Shown piece after piece: positions 10,540 to 22,301 of a stretch of 64,000 nucleotides of DNA. Position 1 is the stretch's first letter; each line of letters begins with the position of its first letter. The stretch is from Waltergamsia citrina (Eukaryota > Ascomycota > Sordariomycetes > Hypocreales > Bionectriaceae): the NCBI GenBank assembly GCA_022814615.1, contig JAKLNE010000013.1, positions 124,001 to 188,000 on the forward strand, read 5' to 3'. The notes under the pieces were generated by a model. That model had not been told where the DNA came from and searched no databases. It saw only the letters and a program-made list of their open reading frames with translations. The position numbers were made by a program, and so were the translations under genes.

Positions 10540-11335
10540 CGTCGTGTGTTGTCAGAACCGATTCGCGCAGGATCTGCTTGACAGTGTTGCTTTTGCTTTT
10601 CTTTGTGTGAATGATTGTTCTAAGGCTACTGGACTGAGGCGTATTGCTGAGACCTTGGGTCAGTAAAGTGGGATTTCAGGCCATTGTCCGTGTCGTTGCT
10701 TACCATCAGGAGACAGCTATGAAACGAGTGTAGATGACCGAAGTCTTAAAATAACGAGTGCGGTCTTCCGCCAAAGAGTTAGCGAGATCCCTTAAAGTCG
10801 TCGATTGTTCGCAGCCATATCCACTCACATTGTACGGATATGTACTAATGTGTAAAATCCAATATGTATGTTCGATTGTGTTTGTGTAAAAGAGCGACTG
10901 ACGAAAATTCGTCGAAGATTGGGGACCAAGCACAGAGAGAGGCTTGTCAAAGGCGAGACAGAGTCGTCGTGGTCGGATCGATGGAGATCGTAATCGTAAC
11001 GGTTTCTCGGACGGTTGAATCGAGGTCGAAGCCCTTTCAATCGTCACCTAGTCATTGAATGCGAGAAACCAACTAAACCCCAGTCGAAGATCCGAACATC
11101 AGGCGCCTGCAGAAACCCAAAGCAAAACCTCGTGTTGAATTGAAGGCGCAAAGCGCTGGTCGAGAAGCGAAGGAAACGACGTCGCCTGAAGAAGGGAGCT
11201 TGTCAGTCGGTTCGAGGCGGGAATCAGGAGGGGGGGAAGGCGGAAGAGGAAGAGAAGGAGGAGTAGGTAAACGAGAGAATTGGGATTAGGATTGGGAGGA
11301 TGGACTGGGGCCAGGAGGGCAGAGCGTGGCACGGG

Positions 11336-11372
11336 CACTGGGACTGGGACTGGTACAAGCACAAGCACAAGC
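11336..11372. repeat. short tandem repeats GGGACT and ACAAGC
   Basis: Adjacent simple repeats: two to three GGGACT units followed by three to four ACAAGC units, in purine-rich intergenic DNA. Confidence 0.7.
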
Positions 11373-11689
11373 GCGGGCGAGGCTTCGTGGGCAAGCATGG
11401 GTATGGTTCCAGTGCATGGGACATTGGCAATGGGCCATGGATGCCGGTGCGGTGCGTCGCTCTCCCTCTCTCTCTCGCGGGTTCTGGGTCTGGCTCTGGG
11501 TCTGATCGGGGGTGGGTGTGACAAACCGGTGGATAGCGGCGGGACGCACAGGCACAGCGCGTGCAAACGAGGGAATGGTGGCAAAGCAAAAGGCAGGAAA
11601 AGAGTGTGAGGGCGCGCGATGGCGAGCAAAAGAGGGAATGAATGACAAGGGGTGAGAGAATGGAGCGCATGGAAACACAGAGACAAGGA

Positions 11690-11735
11690 GAGACAAGGGA
11701 CAAGGGACAAGGAGCAAGGGACAAGGGACAAGGGG
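11690..11735. repeat. ACAAGGG minisatellite
   Basis: Five to six consecutive copies of a heptamer ACAAGGG/ACAAGGA. It produces low-complexity reading frames on the minus strand that are not genes. Confidence 0.8.
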
Positions 11736-14311
11736 GGAAGTTGACGATGTGTGGGCGATATTATGTGGACTGTTCAGGTCCAGAGTGGGTCCGATTGTCC
11801 ACACTGCCCACTGAGGGCCTCAGGCAGGCCACAGGAGGGCCACGGAGGAGGATACGGAAGGAAAGAGGGGGGGACAATCACGGATTGCACCTTCCACACC
11901 CACCATCCTTGCCTTACCTCACCTTAAGGTACCTACAGACAGCAATACTTTAACTACTATCTGCGCTGTAAGCCGCTATAGCATGTTAGTGCTCCTACCT
12001 CACTACCTCACCTACCTTACGAGTACAGTGCTATTACTGCCTTACCTCAGCGGGTGTAATTACCTGTAGGCAATAATAATATCACCCGCAGCAAACTGCT
12101 CACCACTTACATGCAATCTCATTATTGCTCCCCGTCGTCGACCAGGTCCGGCGGCATTTCCGGTGCCCGTTAGCATTGACGTGACCTGTTTGTCCAAATT
12201 GATACATCATGATAATATTATTACAGCTCGTCTCGTATTGCCCTATCTGTTACACGCGTGAACGCCTCCCGGCACCCGTGCGAGCTCAGCGCTGCAAAAC
12301 ACACACGAGTTGCCGGCTGTGCTGCCTTCTGAGGGCGCCCATATTTGGCCCGAGGTGGATGTACTGTCCGCTAGAGCAGTCCATACATAATACCTCACCA
12401 GAAAGAATCAGAAACAGCCTGAACAGCGCGTCTTCAGCATGGGCATTAGACTCATGACGGCGCCATGCAGGTAGCAGGTCACTCGAGAAACAGCACGGAC
12501 GCGTGAAGAAGGTGACTTCCGCTTTGAACGCCGAGGTGGTATCACTAATTGGGGGCCAGCCACGGTGAGCCACGGAGCCAGTACATACTAGTAGCCTGGA
12601 ATGAAACTCGCTCAGGGCAGAGACACGCCTAACAATGATGTTCATACATACTCGTACAAGTCCACTGCTGCTGGCCCGCTGGACCGCCGGGTGAGACGAG
12701 AAGAAACGACCGTTGGCGTTCCCTGGTGGGAAATTGCAAATCAAGGTTGAGCGGGGATTCGTTAAACGACGGCGGCTTCATCCCTGCCAACCTCGTGGTA
12801 TAGATAGGTTGGTACTTTATTTCTCACATGAATTGGCGGAAGCCTTTTTGTACCTTTGGAACAATACGATGCCACCTTAGCTCCAACAATACCCATGAAA
12901 ATTGGTGGGACTCACCAGGGGCAATGTCAGGGGCAGAAGCAGGGGTACACGCAGCGCTTGGCCGGTTTGGCAGCCCATGATTGGCCGACCTGCTGCCTCA
13001 GGCGATGGTTGCTAACTGCAGAAGGTAAATTTGCCGGGCGCCGCAGCCAAGCCGTGATACCAACATTATTAGCATTACCTTATTAGCACAAAACATGGAG
13101 ATGAGATGGATATGAGGCAGCCGGCGTCTCTGATCAATTGGCCCACCGAAGAACGCATAATCGAGCATAAGGATGTTTATGAATGCTTTATGTACGATGA
13201 ATATGCGTTTATGACAATCATAATTCGTCCGGCGATCTTGTGTTTGTGATCACCGGAGCCACTGCCGACTACGGCTATTAGTATTCATGCTCTATGACGA
13301 TCATCTTCAATTCAACGTGTCTGTCTCTAAACGCTTCTACAAGTAATAATCACATGATGTTCAGTGTTACATAATCTTATCATGAGCAGATGGGCTTCAC
13401 GATCTTGTTGAATTTTCCATGCCCCGATGATTGATGAGCTGGCTGCTGACGCCGAAGCAGCCAAGCTATCACGGCATCAGCATCAGCAATAACATCAGCG
13501 CCAACATGCACACGTACTTGTACATGTAAACGGTAAGAGTACATACAGACGGGTACCTGACATGGCGCATATTATCCGCCCACTCATCCCAGCGGCAGCA
13601 ATTACAAGACTAACATCGGCCTTGCATGTACTCCATCGGACTGTAAGCTGCAAGAGTAAGACAACCCAAAAAGAAAAATGACTATTGCTTTCCTGCCGTC
13701 AGGCTTGCTTTAAAATTACAGACTTACACTGACCGTCAAATTATTGGAACTGCGCAGGTCTCGGCAAGCTCCATAGCTCTGCTTCCGCCGTTCTGGGAAA
13801 TGGACAGCTCGGCTCCCGGCCAGTAAAACTGCCGCGCGTCGTATGGTCGGTCAGATTATAGGGCGTTGAATTGTTTTTAGCTCCTTGTCCGCCTTCAGCG
13901 GTGATGATCCGGGTGACCGGTTGGAGATCGCGTCTGTTAGTGCCTAGGCCGGGCTTTTACAAATCTTTGACAAAATTATCAGCCGCCAACATTTCCATCG
14001 CTGGAATTGGAAATAGGTACCAAGGGGAAAGCTCTTTACGGAGTTACTGCAGTCCTGATTCGGATCCCAAGTCACCACCCAAAAACTCCGTACCCTGACC
14101 CAAATTGATAGTGCTGACGGCCGAGCATGGTCACTGAACTCACCGTACCGTCCTCACGTAAAATCATTTCAACGCTGAAAATCTAGAATGGCCCCTTTTC
14201 TCCCCTACCAATCCTATTACAACCTCATAGCCAGGGCGAAGCAATAGCGTCGGAGCGGTGAAAGGCCGTCAGCCCTGCCACCAACAAGCACTTTACGCGC
14301 CAACAGTAAAA

Positions 14312-14379
14312 ATGCTCGCCGCAACGGATTCGCGACCTTTAGGAATGGAGGGTTCTAACCGTTGCGTTACCGCGCCCAC
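14312..14379 (-). other. degenerate tRNA-like sequence
   Basis: Read on the minus strand this block has an A-box-like TAACGCAACGGTTAG, a TTCCTAA segment like an anticodon loop with CCT, and a B-box-like CGAATCCGTTG. The D stem and anticodon stem do not pair well, and about five bases of the T arm are missing. It may be a decayed tRNA-Arg-like copy or chance similarity. Confidence 0.2.
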
Positions 14380-15852
14380 GTAGATGAGTTCGAATACACT
14401 TTAATGCGCGGGATTGCATTCCAGATGACCTGCAATGACGCGGGGTTGCAGAAACTATTGCCTCTCGAGCTCCTTCGCATGCATCATCCTGCCGCCATCA
14501 CAACCATTGCACCATTCCATCAGGCTCTGGCATTTCCCTTATCGTACATCAAAGCATGCCGCAATGCAATCCTCTGGCGCAGCAGCTAAGGTCAAGATTG
14601 AAGCCCGACATACCTTAGGTCCTGCCGAGTAGTTCGTGAGGTTTCGTCTCGTGTCTGTCCCTTGAAACTCGTAGTGAGACACCGGCGCCACCAGTACGAA
14701 CGACGCCGGCGGCGGTGAATCTTAGTCATGTCGGTATACGTGCCCGATCTGAGTGGTTGTTTTTCTTTCCCTCCGTGGCTTGACGCACCTGAAGCCGTGA
14801 CACGATCAGCCATGTCCGCCTCGGCTTGTTTATTGAATAACATGCTGAAAATGGAACGGGCACAGCCACAGTCCAGCTAATCGAACGCGTTACCGTCGCA
14901 CCATTGCTTTGACGAGCGGTCTATCCTAAACGCCGAGCTTGGCAAGAGGTTGAGGTAAGATAAATCTAGGTGTAACTAAAGCGTGGGACTGCCTAACGCG
15001 CCCTATTCTTGTAATGAATATTGTTGCTAGACAACTATTTAGCTAGACATCCCCGTGCTCCCTCTGCAGGTTTATACTGATGAGACGACAAGGTAATTAT
15101 ACCAACCGCAAGCGAAGCGAATAGTTCCACTGAAGACTTGAGCTACACCTTGAGGCTATGTTTCCCGAATACCTCTACTTAGAACCCTTCGTACAACGTG
15201 CAATACTCACTCGTAAGAATGATCTTCACTAAACCTTCGTTCGCGTACTTGCTTTCAGCTCTGGGCTACGGATATTCATTTGCCAATGTCCACGAAGTTG
15301 ATGAGCTTGCTCTACTAAAGCTTCGTAAAGTCCCTATGCGGTTTAGATATGTTGAAGTAGCTAGTGACAGAAGGGCCATCGATCTGAATGTTGGCTATTA
15401 AGCTTCTCTTCAGGTCAACGCTTTCTTAAAATCTACCACATGGTGTCCTCTGCTATCTAAGAGATGCAGCTCGGAGCCAGGATCCACTCCTCCGCCGGAC
15501 CGGTAGATCAAAGATGCCGTCCGGGCCCCTACGCATATTTCACCAGAGACGGGTCGCATGTTAGTCAACTAATAGTAGTTCTTAAAGGCAGCCTATTGAC
15601 AGACAAGAAATAGTGATTTTTTTTATGTTGTAAAGACACCCTAAGAAGAGCTATCACGAGTGTAATTGATGAACGAATCGGGTTGATTCAATCCAACATG
15701 AAGTTAAACCTTAGCGCACTATTGTGGGCCTCCCGTCCGCGAGCGCCAAAAGGGTCCCCGAGATCCAAATCCCCCATGACACCACCTTGCTCCTAACCTT
15801 ACTTTCCCTCAACGGCTTCAACATTCGCGCGCCGCCTACTTTCGCTCACACG

Positions 15853-16572
15853 ATGGCGCGTCGACAGCATCTCTTCGTGACAGTGCTTCTCGTCGCCGTC
15901 GTCTTCTTCACGGTGTCTTTCCTTTTTACGAGCCCTACCCGGTCCATAAAAGCTGGCGGCCATGGCGCATACCAGCCCGATCTCGACTTTGACAAGCCCG
16001 CCGTGCCGCTGAAGAAAGCTCCCGATGGGTCCGGCAAGGCTTTCAGTGTCGATCTGGATCATTTGCCTGCCGACATGCTAGAAGGCGACTCTATTGCGCC
16101 CAAGCTTGAGAATGCCACGCTGAAGTAAGCAGGCTTCTCCTACTCCTCTGTCTCCGTTATCTTGATACCGTAGATGATAGCTAACAGAAGCCCCAACAGA
16201 GCCGAGCTCGGTCGCGCAACATGGAAGTTCCTACACACAATGGTCGCCCGCTTCCCCGAAGAACCTACCCCTTCCGAACGCCAGACCCTCGAGACATTCA
16301 TCCACCTCTTCTCCCGTTTATACCCATGCGGCGACTGCGCGCGCCACTTCCGCCAGCTGTTAGCTGAGTATCCTCCGCAAACAAGCAGTCGTCAAGCCGC
16401 GGCTGGGTGGTTGTGCTTTGCGCACAATGTCGTCAACGAGCGGCTGGAAAAGGAGATCTTTGACTGTAATAATATAGGGGATTTTTATGACTGTGGGTGT
16501 GGCGAGGAGGGTAAAGAGGGGGAAGAGAAGAAGGATGGTGAGCTGCCGGATTTGGAGTTAGTAAAGGATTAG
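15853..16572 (+). CDS. ERV2: ERV2-type FAD-linked sulfhydryl oxidase of the endoplasmic reticulum
   Basis: Two exons, 15853-16124 and 16200-16572, joined in phase 2 across GTAAGC..CCAACAG with a CTAAC branch site; 214 residues. The start chosen is the ATG that begins MARRQHLFV, giving an N-terminal signal anchor (residues ~7-28, LFVTVLLVAVVFFTVSFLF). A linker to residue ~92 follows, then the Erv/ALR domain: ELGRATWKFLHTMVARFPE (FAD-binding helix), the catalytic YPCGDCARHFR with its CxxC, and WLCFAHNVVNERL (FAD-binding H-N). The second half ends with DCNNIGDFYDCGCGEE; the C-G-C pair is the shuttle disulphide that marks Erv2 rather than mitochondrial Erv1. The enzyme passes electrons from protein thiols, via protein disulphide isomerase, to oxygen. 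The tail is E/K-rich. PRE3 follows on the same strand about 0.9 kb away. Confidence 0.92.
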
Positions 16573-17496
16573 GCAATCCGGGTTTTGCGTATATATTTTT
16601 GAATAGCATTTGTATGATATGATGCCATGATACGTTTATATAACTTTGTGTGATGGTGAGACACGATGCCCAGCGGCGGGAGCGGTTCTCGGGCTGAAGC
16701 ACAGAGAGATATCATTAAGCATGGATCGGCTTGTGATTGCTTTTCGAATGCCATTTAGCTGACTTCATATGTTTCATTCGCTTCTTAGAACCGGTGATAT
16801 AATAGCTGTAATTTGTTGCAATATGCATGTCTGGGAATATTATACAAAGCAATTACATTTATTCTCCTAAACCTCGAACAACCTGGGATAAACTCATTTG
16901 ATATCCACGAACCCAGAAGTCTAAGCAATGATCAACGACGACGCGCCATACAAGACTGCCTAATTCCCTTCAAGTTGCCTGTTCTTTCTTCTATATCCAT
17001 CCACGTAGATTATCACAAGCCGTACAGGGTAGCAAAGTATACGACACCTACAAAGTAACATGCTATATGAACTAATAGTGCCTTGAGATTGGATATCGAC
17101 TAATGAAAATATGTTACCGCAGGAATGGCACGCAAATAACTAAATCAAAGAGAAAACCTATACCAGACTAACACGAAAGAGATCTATCGTTACTACGCAA
17201 GAGCAGGCAGTGATTAGCCGGAAGCCCCAAGAGCTCAAGCACTTGGAATGGTGAGCCTACAGGGTAGGAACTCAACAGCAGACGATCACGTGATGCATGA
17301 CATACACCGGCCTGCGCGTCGGAGAGCTGCCTGAGCTTCGGTCATTGAGCTCCAGCTGCCACCCCGCGAGACGAACGAGGGGACACCACGACATTCAACG
17401 ACCACAACCACCCGACAATCTCAGCAGCATTGCAAACCCCGAACTCGCAAATTTCCACCCGTTAGACCTCTTGGATTTTCGTTCATATCAAACAAT
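16573..17496. other. intergenic between ERV2 and PRE3
   Basis: AT-rich 3' region of ERV2 followed by the PRE3 promoter; no gene signal. A CAGACGATCACGTGATG block near 17278 contains a CACGTG E-box that might be regulatory. Confidence 0.45.
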
Positions 17497-18503
17497 ATGG
17501 AGTTCGGCCGTAGTGGCGAACTGAGCGTCGGCAAGTCAACTCTCGAGCGGTCACTATCTACGGCTGCAGCGCTGACAGTTGGGAAATAGATGGCATCCAT
17601 GTGGACATGCAGGCCCTGAAGCAGGGCGAGGTCGAGTAAGTGATGTGAATTTGCATAGTACGGCGTTTGGACGACTTGCTAACTGTTCACCTAGCCTCGG
17701 AACCTCGATGTACGTATCGCACTCTTCCATCGACGACCTTCCTCTGACGATGTTCTAGTATGGCTGTGACTTTCAAAGACGGTGTTATTCTTGGTATGCA
17801 GCTTCCGATTGTCTGGAATCAAGGGTGTTGTATGGTTCTAATACGAGGATGATTAGGCGCCGACTCGCGAACAACCACCGGTCCGATCATCGCCAACCGA
17901 GTGACAGACAAGCTCACAATGGTCCAAGACTTCGTCTGGTGCTGTCGTTCCGGATCCGCCGCAGACACCCAAGCTATCGCCGACATTGTATCCAGACACC
18001 TGAGCTTACAATCTACGCATCTGGGCACGCAAACAACAACTGGCCAGGCGGCCAGCATCTTCTCAGAGATCTGCTACGCCAACAAGGACATGCTATCGTG
18101 AGTTCGGCAATTGCATCCCACGCAAATGGGATAAAGACTGACGAATGGTGTTTTTACTACTAGAGCGGGACTTATTGTTGGCGGGTACCACCCTAGGTAC
18201 GGAGGCGAAGTCTACTCAATCCCCATGGGCGGATCACTACACAAGGAGCCTTTCACAATCAGCGGCTCTGGATCGACCTACATCCGGGCGCTTTGCCAAA
18301 CGAACTGGAGGGAGAACATGGAGGAAAAGGACGCCATCAAGTTCGTCAGGGACAGTTTGAGAGAGGCTATCCGGTTCGACGGAAGCTCAGGCGGCGTGAT
18401 CCGTGTAGCGGTGATGACGGAGCGTGGAGTAGAGAGGTGGCTCTTCACACCGGACAATGACTACCAACAGCCGACATCTGACGTGCCTGTCAAGGCCGTT
18501 TAG
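17497..18503 (+). CDS. PRE3: 20S proteasome beta-1 subunit (caspase-like site)
   Basis: Six exons are inferred: 17497-17509, 17590-17635, 17695-17709, 17759-17793, 17857-18097 and 18164-18503. All ends are GT..AG, phases agree, and the total is 229 residues. From exon 2 onward the protein tracks Pre3 closely: GIHVDMQALKQGEVDLG, then TSIMAVTFKDGVILGADSRT, where the Thr after LG becomes the N-terminal nucleophile after autocleavage. It continues NRVTDKLT with the catalytic Lys, WCCRSGSAADTQAIADIV, and SSGGVIRVAVMTERGVER near the end. It forms the caspase-like site of the proteasome inner ring. Exons 3 and 4 are only 15 and 35 bp. The first exon is uncertain: a donor at 17510 gives an MEFG head, a donor at 17513 gives MEFGR, and translation could also begin at the Met at 17607. 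The C terminus extends ~10 residues past the usual end. Confidence 0.9.
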
Positions 18504-21500
18504 GGTGCTTCCGGCAACGCAGAGAGGAAAACAAGTAAAGAGGGTGGATGGTGTCCTAGAATTTCGGGGAAAGCCTCCTCCAGTGTACACTGCTAGAGCA
18601 TGAGAATCGCAACGTATCATGAGAGGATGATGAATCATAAAAAAATGCCGTCAGATTCAATAAAAATGGCTACGACTCGGGGAGCTTACCAGCTACGGCC
18701 CGACCCGATATGTGTGAGGAAGTGAAGCTGTCAGCTTCCGCTTACACATGTAATCCAGAGGCTGCATCTCCCTCACCATCTCATCATTACGTAGGGTGCT
18801 GGATAGAATAGAATACCCCTTTTTGATGAGGATCGATTCTAAATTATGTGGTGAGCCTGTCTCGGTGCTTTGCCTGGCCACGTTGCCTAGGGGCCGGCTT
18901 CTTGGCTCAAAGTACAGCTTAGATTTGTCCGCCTCATTTCTTCTGTAACGAAGTTGCTTTTTTTTCTGGGTATGCAGGTGCTCACCGCCCAGTGTGGTTG
19001 ATAAGACGTCTCGTTAGGATCATGTGAGAAATGAATGGACGGTTGCAAGGTCGTACTACAATAAGGGTGTGGCGTGGTGGCGGTATGGGAGAAGAATGAT
19101 AAGCATCAATAATTGCATCTGAAATACGGTGAGCGGGAACATAGGAAAGATAGGACCTCGGAATAACTGTGCTCGTGCTTGGCCACCTTATAGCACAAAT
19201 AACCCCGTGTAATAGCAGATCCAATATCAATGAGGGGGAATGTACATGAACAATTCGCCATGTTACCTGTCAAGAATGCTGTGCATCCCGTGCGCGGGTC
19301 CATGATCGTCTTGACCCTTACCTCGCTGGTTTACGATTGTCGAGTCTTTGACCTGCAAGTGCTGTACTCGTACTTGTACTTGTAAAGTGACAGAAAGCCA
19401 AGGGCTACCCGGACCCTTTGAACTCTCGACCAGGGATTGCGATGGCGCCCACGTGGGCAGTGGCAGGGCTTTGGCTGGTGTTCTGCCCACTTGCTGTCAG
19501 TGACCTTGGCGATACCGTGATCGGGGGACGGGAACAGGAATAGGAATCCCATATAAAGGACGACGGGGTATTAATTAGCATCCTACGCGGAAGGGTATCC
19601 GTTTTCTTGCTTCTGCTTCTGCTTGATTTTTAGAATCTTGATTGATTTTTGCTGGTTTCCATTGTCTTTACTGTTCTTGATTGTCCGTTTATTGCCTGTC
19701 CTTTTGGCACACATTACAATACTGCTAGTAGGTACTCGGCCTACCAATCTCTCTCTCTCTCTCTCTCCACCTCGAGCACTAGCAAGCACCGATCAACGAC
19801 AAGACGACAACAACCATACATATACATTCGATAACCATTAGTCGGATCACATCATATACTCCCTGACCGGGCTAAGCGGCAATCGAAACCTCAACAGTCA
19901 AAGAATACTCGTAAAAGGTCCAAAGGTCAACGACGCCGGGCTGGTCCGTCCGTTAGAGTTACTTGCATTGCCACCCTCTGGCGTCAGAGCCCCAGGTCGA
20001 GCCAACCGGTTTCGCCATCACCGCCGATCCCCTCAGGCTTCTGGCGCCCTTTCAGGCCTCCTGCTCGTTTATACAATACGACTCGGAAGATACAATACAT
20101 ACATACACACAAACGGCTGCCAGATTCTGATCTTTCCCCCCACGCCGATTTGAAAGAGCCGGAAACCAAGCTTTTTGTCCCCCTCCCACAGGTCTCTCTA
20201 CTCGACAACCCCTCGTCGTCTAAGCTTAGCCCACGATACGAAAGCCCATCTCGACCGAGCTCCACGTTTCCTATATACAGCTTGAAGCTAACATCCGATA
20301 CGCACTACAAAAGCGAACTACGGCTATCGAATCGCATTTATTATATTACCCACTATTGTCTCGCTTCTCCAGACTCCGGCGTGCCTAGATTTCGACTGAT
20401 CGGAAGACACATCCCTTGAGACGGTAATTAGAAGCTAAAGCAAGGGTCGGCTTGGACAGGCCCTGGAACGGTAACCCTGGTTGCGGCCCCCATCTTTGCG
20501 ACGTTGAGTGCGTGCCTAGGTTGGGCTCTGGGAGGGCCCTTTAGGCGTCGATGAGACGAAACAACGACAACATATTACATTTGATTATTTTTGGCATCGC
20601 GACTTTTATTATTGTCACGAAACGCAACGCGACAGCGGGTTATCGTTTGGACTTGTTCTCTGCTATACCTCTTACTTTACGTGGCTTTTGAGAGATATTC
20701 TAGCAACGCGCCTCACTCTGTCACTGAATCGCGCACGCCCACAATCTCATACACACAACAGTGTAAGTCCCGCTCTTCTTCTTTCTTATCACACATACTG
20801 CATGACTAGTCTGCTTCTCTTACCTCGGGGCGGTGCAAGCTGTTACTGCATCGCTGCTTCATTTGCTGCTGGGAAGTCCTAATGCCGCGCCCACGTGCCC
20901 TTTCATTTTAGGGCGCTTGTCAATCTGGCACGTTCCGAGTTGGGGATTGCATCAGGGAAATGACGTTGCGGTGGCTTGTACCGTTACAGCTGTGATGGTG
21001 GTGGTGTTGTGTTCATATGGCCATTGCTCTCGTGAGTCGCCGTTGTTTACCGTTGCCGGTGGGCTTGGGGTATCACAACAGGGACATGCTGAAGTCAGCT
21101 TTTCCGATGTCACGGGTCAACCACTCCCTCGGATGTTGATACATATGGATATCATACTAGTAGTAATCTTGGCGAGTGCCTTGGGGGGTCGAGGCCATGT
21201 ACTCGAAGATGATTTTGGAGAGACTCCGAAGTGGCGACCGATGGACGGACGGAGGGCGGGGACTCGGATCAGAGAGAGCCGCCGCGGGCAGGTCCCTGGA
21301 TTCTGCTAGCGCAATCCAGCATCGCTCACTCCGATGAATACCTGTACCTGTACCTTGATTCTCTCGGTCAGGGTTGGTAAAGGAGAGTACCTAACTCCAA
21401 GTTGGTGGTTGTCTTCCTTGCCGGTCCCACTTCGTGCATTCCGAGATTTTGTCGGAGCCTGCACACCTTCAATTCAGCGCCGCCGCCCTAATTCATCGAG

Positions 21501-22288
21501 GGTCCCCTCCACTACGAGTACAAGGTGCCTTAGAGTTACCTACCTTACTGGCGCTAATAGCACTGACCCACCCACTGAACGTCACTGAACATCAACTGAA
21601 AGGGTACATGCCGTTAGCGGACAATGCCCACTGTGAGGGGGGTACCTCCAGCACAGTCTACAGGTGTTTACCCAATTCGGCTCCCCTGCCTTGCCTTGCC
21701 TCGAACTTGGCTTTCCTGCAGCCGGCAAATCTTGGGTCTCGGGCCTTGGGTTTGGCTTGGGCTTCGTTGACGGCGCCAGCTTCTTGATGGTTTTTCCCAC
21801 TCAACCCGTTACACCTTGGCTCCTACACAAAACAACCATCACAAAATCCCCTCTACCTCTGCCCTTTTCTTTACCCCTGCCTCGGCTCGTCCCAGCGATC
21901 GCGCCGTCTGTTAATTGTCTCACTCTTGCATTCGTCACCTTCGCATTTGTCTCTTTACCCGCTTCATCCGGCGGCGCGCTTTTGTTATTACGTTTTCTCT
22001 CGTCTCGTCCATCATTCCCCCCTTTGCCTCGCCTCTGCCCCTCGACCTCTACCGGTGCACCACATCTTTCACCACCGGCTTCACACCTCCCCGCTCACGA
22101 CCTGTTACGACATTCGACGACACTTTTTAATTCAATAACCTAATTGTCTATCGCCATTCTAATAGCCATTTCGCAGACATAGCCATCCTTTGTTCTGCGA
22201 CCTTAATTCCGCACCTGGCTAGCGAGGCGCATCCGACTCCTCCCTCCTGTCAAACACGATACCAACGCCGTCACAGCTCAACGATGCT
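18504..22288. other. 3.8 kb gene-poor region and long leader of the PHO80-type cyclin
   Basis: The left part is the 3' region of PRE3. From ~19,600 the plus strand is rich in CT and CAACAACC-type sequence, as in fungal 5' leaders, so the downstream cyclin may have a long leader, possibly with introns. Included are a (CT)n tract at 19748-19766 and 8-mers TACTCGTA/TACGAGTA at 19365, 19906 and 21513. Frames at 20833-21309, 21434-21787 and 21664-22143 are low in coding signal and not called. Confidence 0.45.
19748..19766. repeat. (CT)n microsatellite
   Basis: About nine consecutive CT units within a pyrimidine-rich stretch that resembles a transcribed leader. Confidence 0.85.
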
Positions 22289-22301
22289 ATGGCAGCTGTA
22301 A
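22284..22301 (+). promoter_or_regulatory. upstream ORF overlapping the cyclin start codon
   Basis: ATG CTA TGG CAG CTG TAA. This five-codon frame begins 5 bp before the cyclin ATG at 22289 and ends inside the cyclin coding region in another frame. Ribosomes starting here would miss the main start, so it may lower or condition translation of the cyclin. Alternatively, leaky scanning passes it. Confidence 0.5.

Larger units (their letters stand above)
10540..15852. other. 5.3 kb gene-poor region upstream of MSB2 and ERV2
   Basis: The first ~500 bp are the MSB2 promoter and leader side. 11336-11372 and 11690-11735 are simple-sequence tracts. From 11,910 to 12,070 there are many CCTTACC/CTACCTCA blocks and a perfect ACCTTAAGGT palindrome at 11921-11930. 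TACTCGTA-type 8-mers lie at 12018 and 12649. A degenerate tRNA-like block lies at 14312-14379. Short frames at 12286-12744, 13871-14098, 14362-14589 and 15198-15401 show no recognisable protein. I call no gene here. Confidence 0.5.

Noticed and set aside
11099..11804. several overlapping minus-strand frames rich in Ser, Pro, Leu and Cys
   Set aside because: They arise from purine-rich simple repeats read backwards.
12286..12744. 152-codon minus-strand frame
   Set aside because: No signal peptide, domain or codon bias; lies in gene-poor DNA and is within chance length.
15198..15401. 67-codon frame
   Set aside because: Too short and without a signal peptide or match; no leader-like sequence before it.
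20833..21309. 158-codon frame with hydrophobic parts
   Set aside because: Composition is not like nearby genes and no family is recognised; it may be part of a leader transcript.
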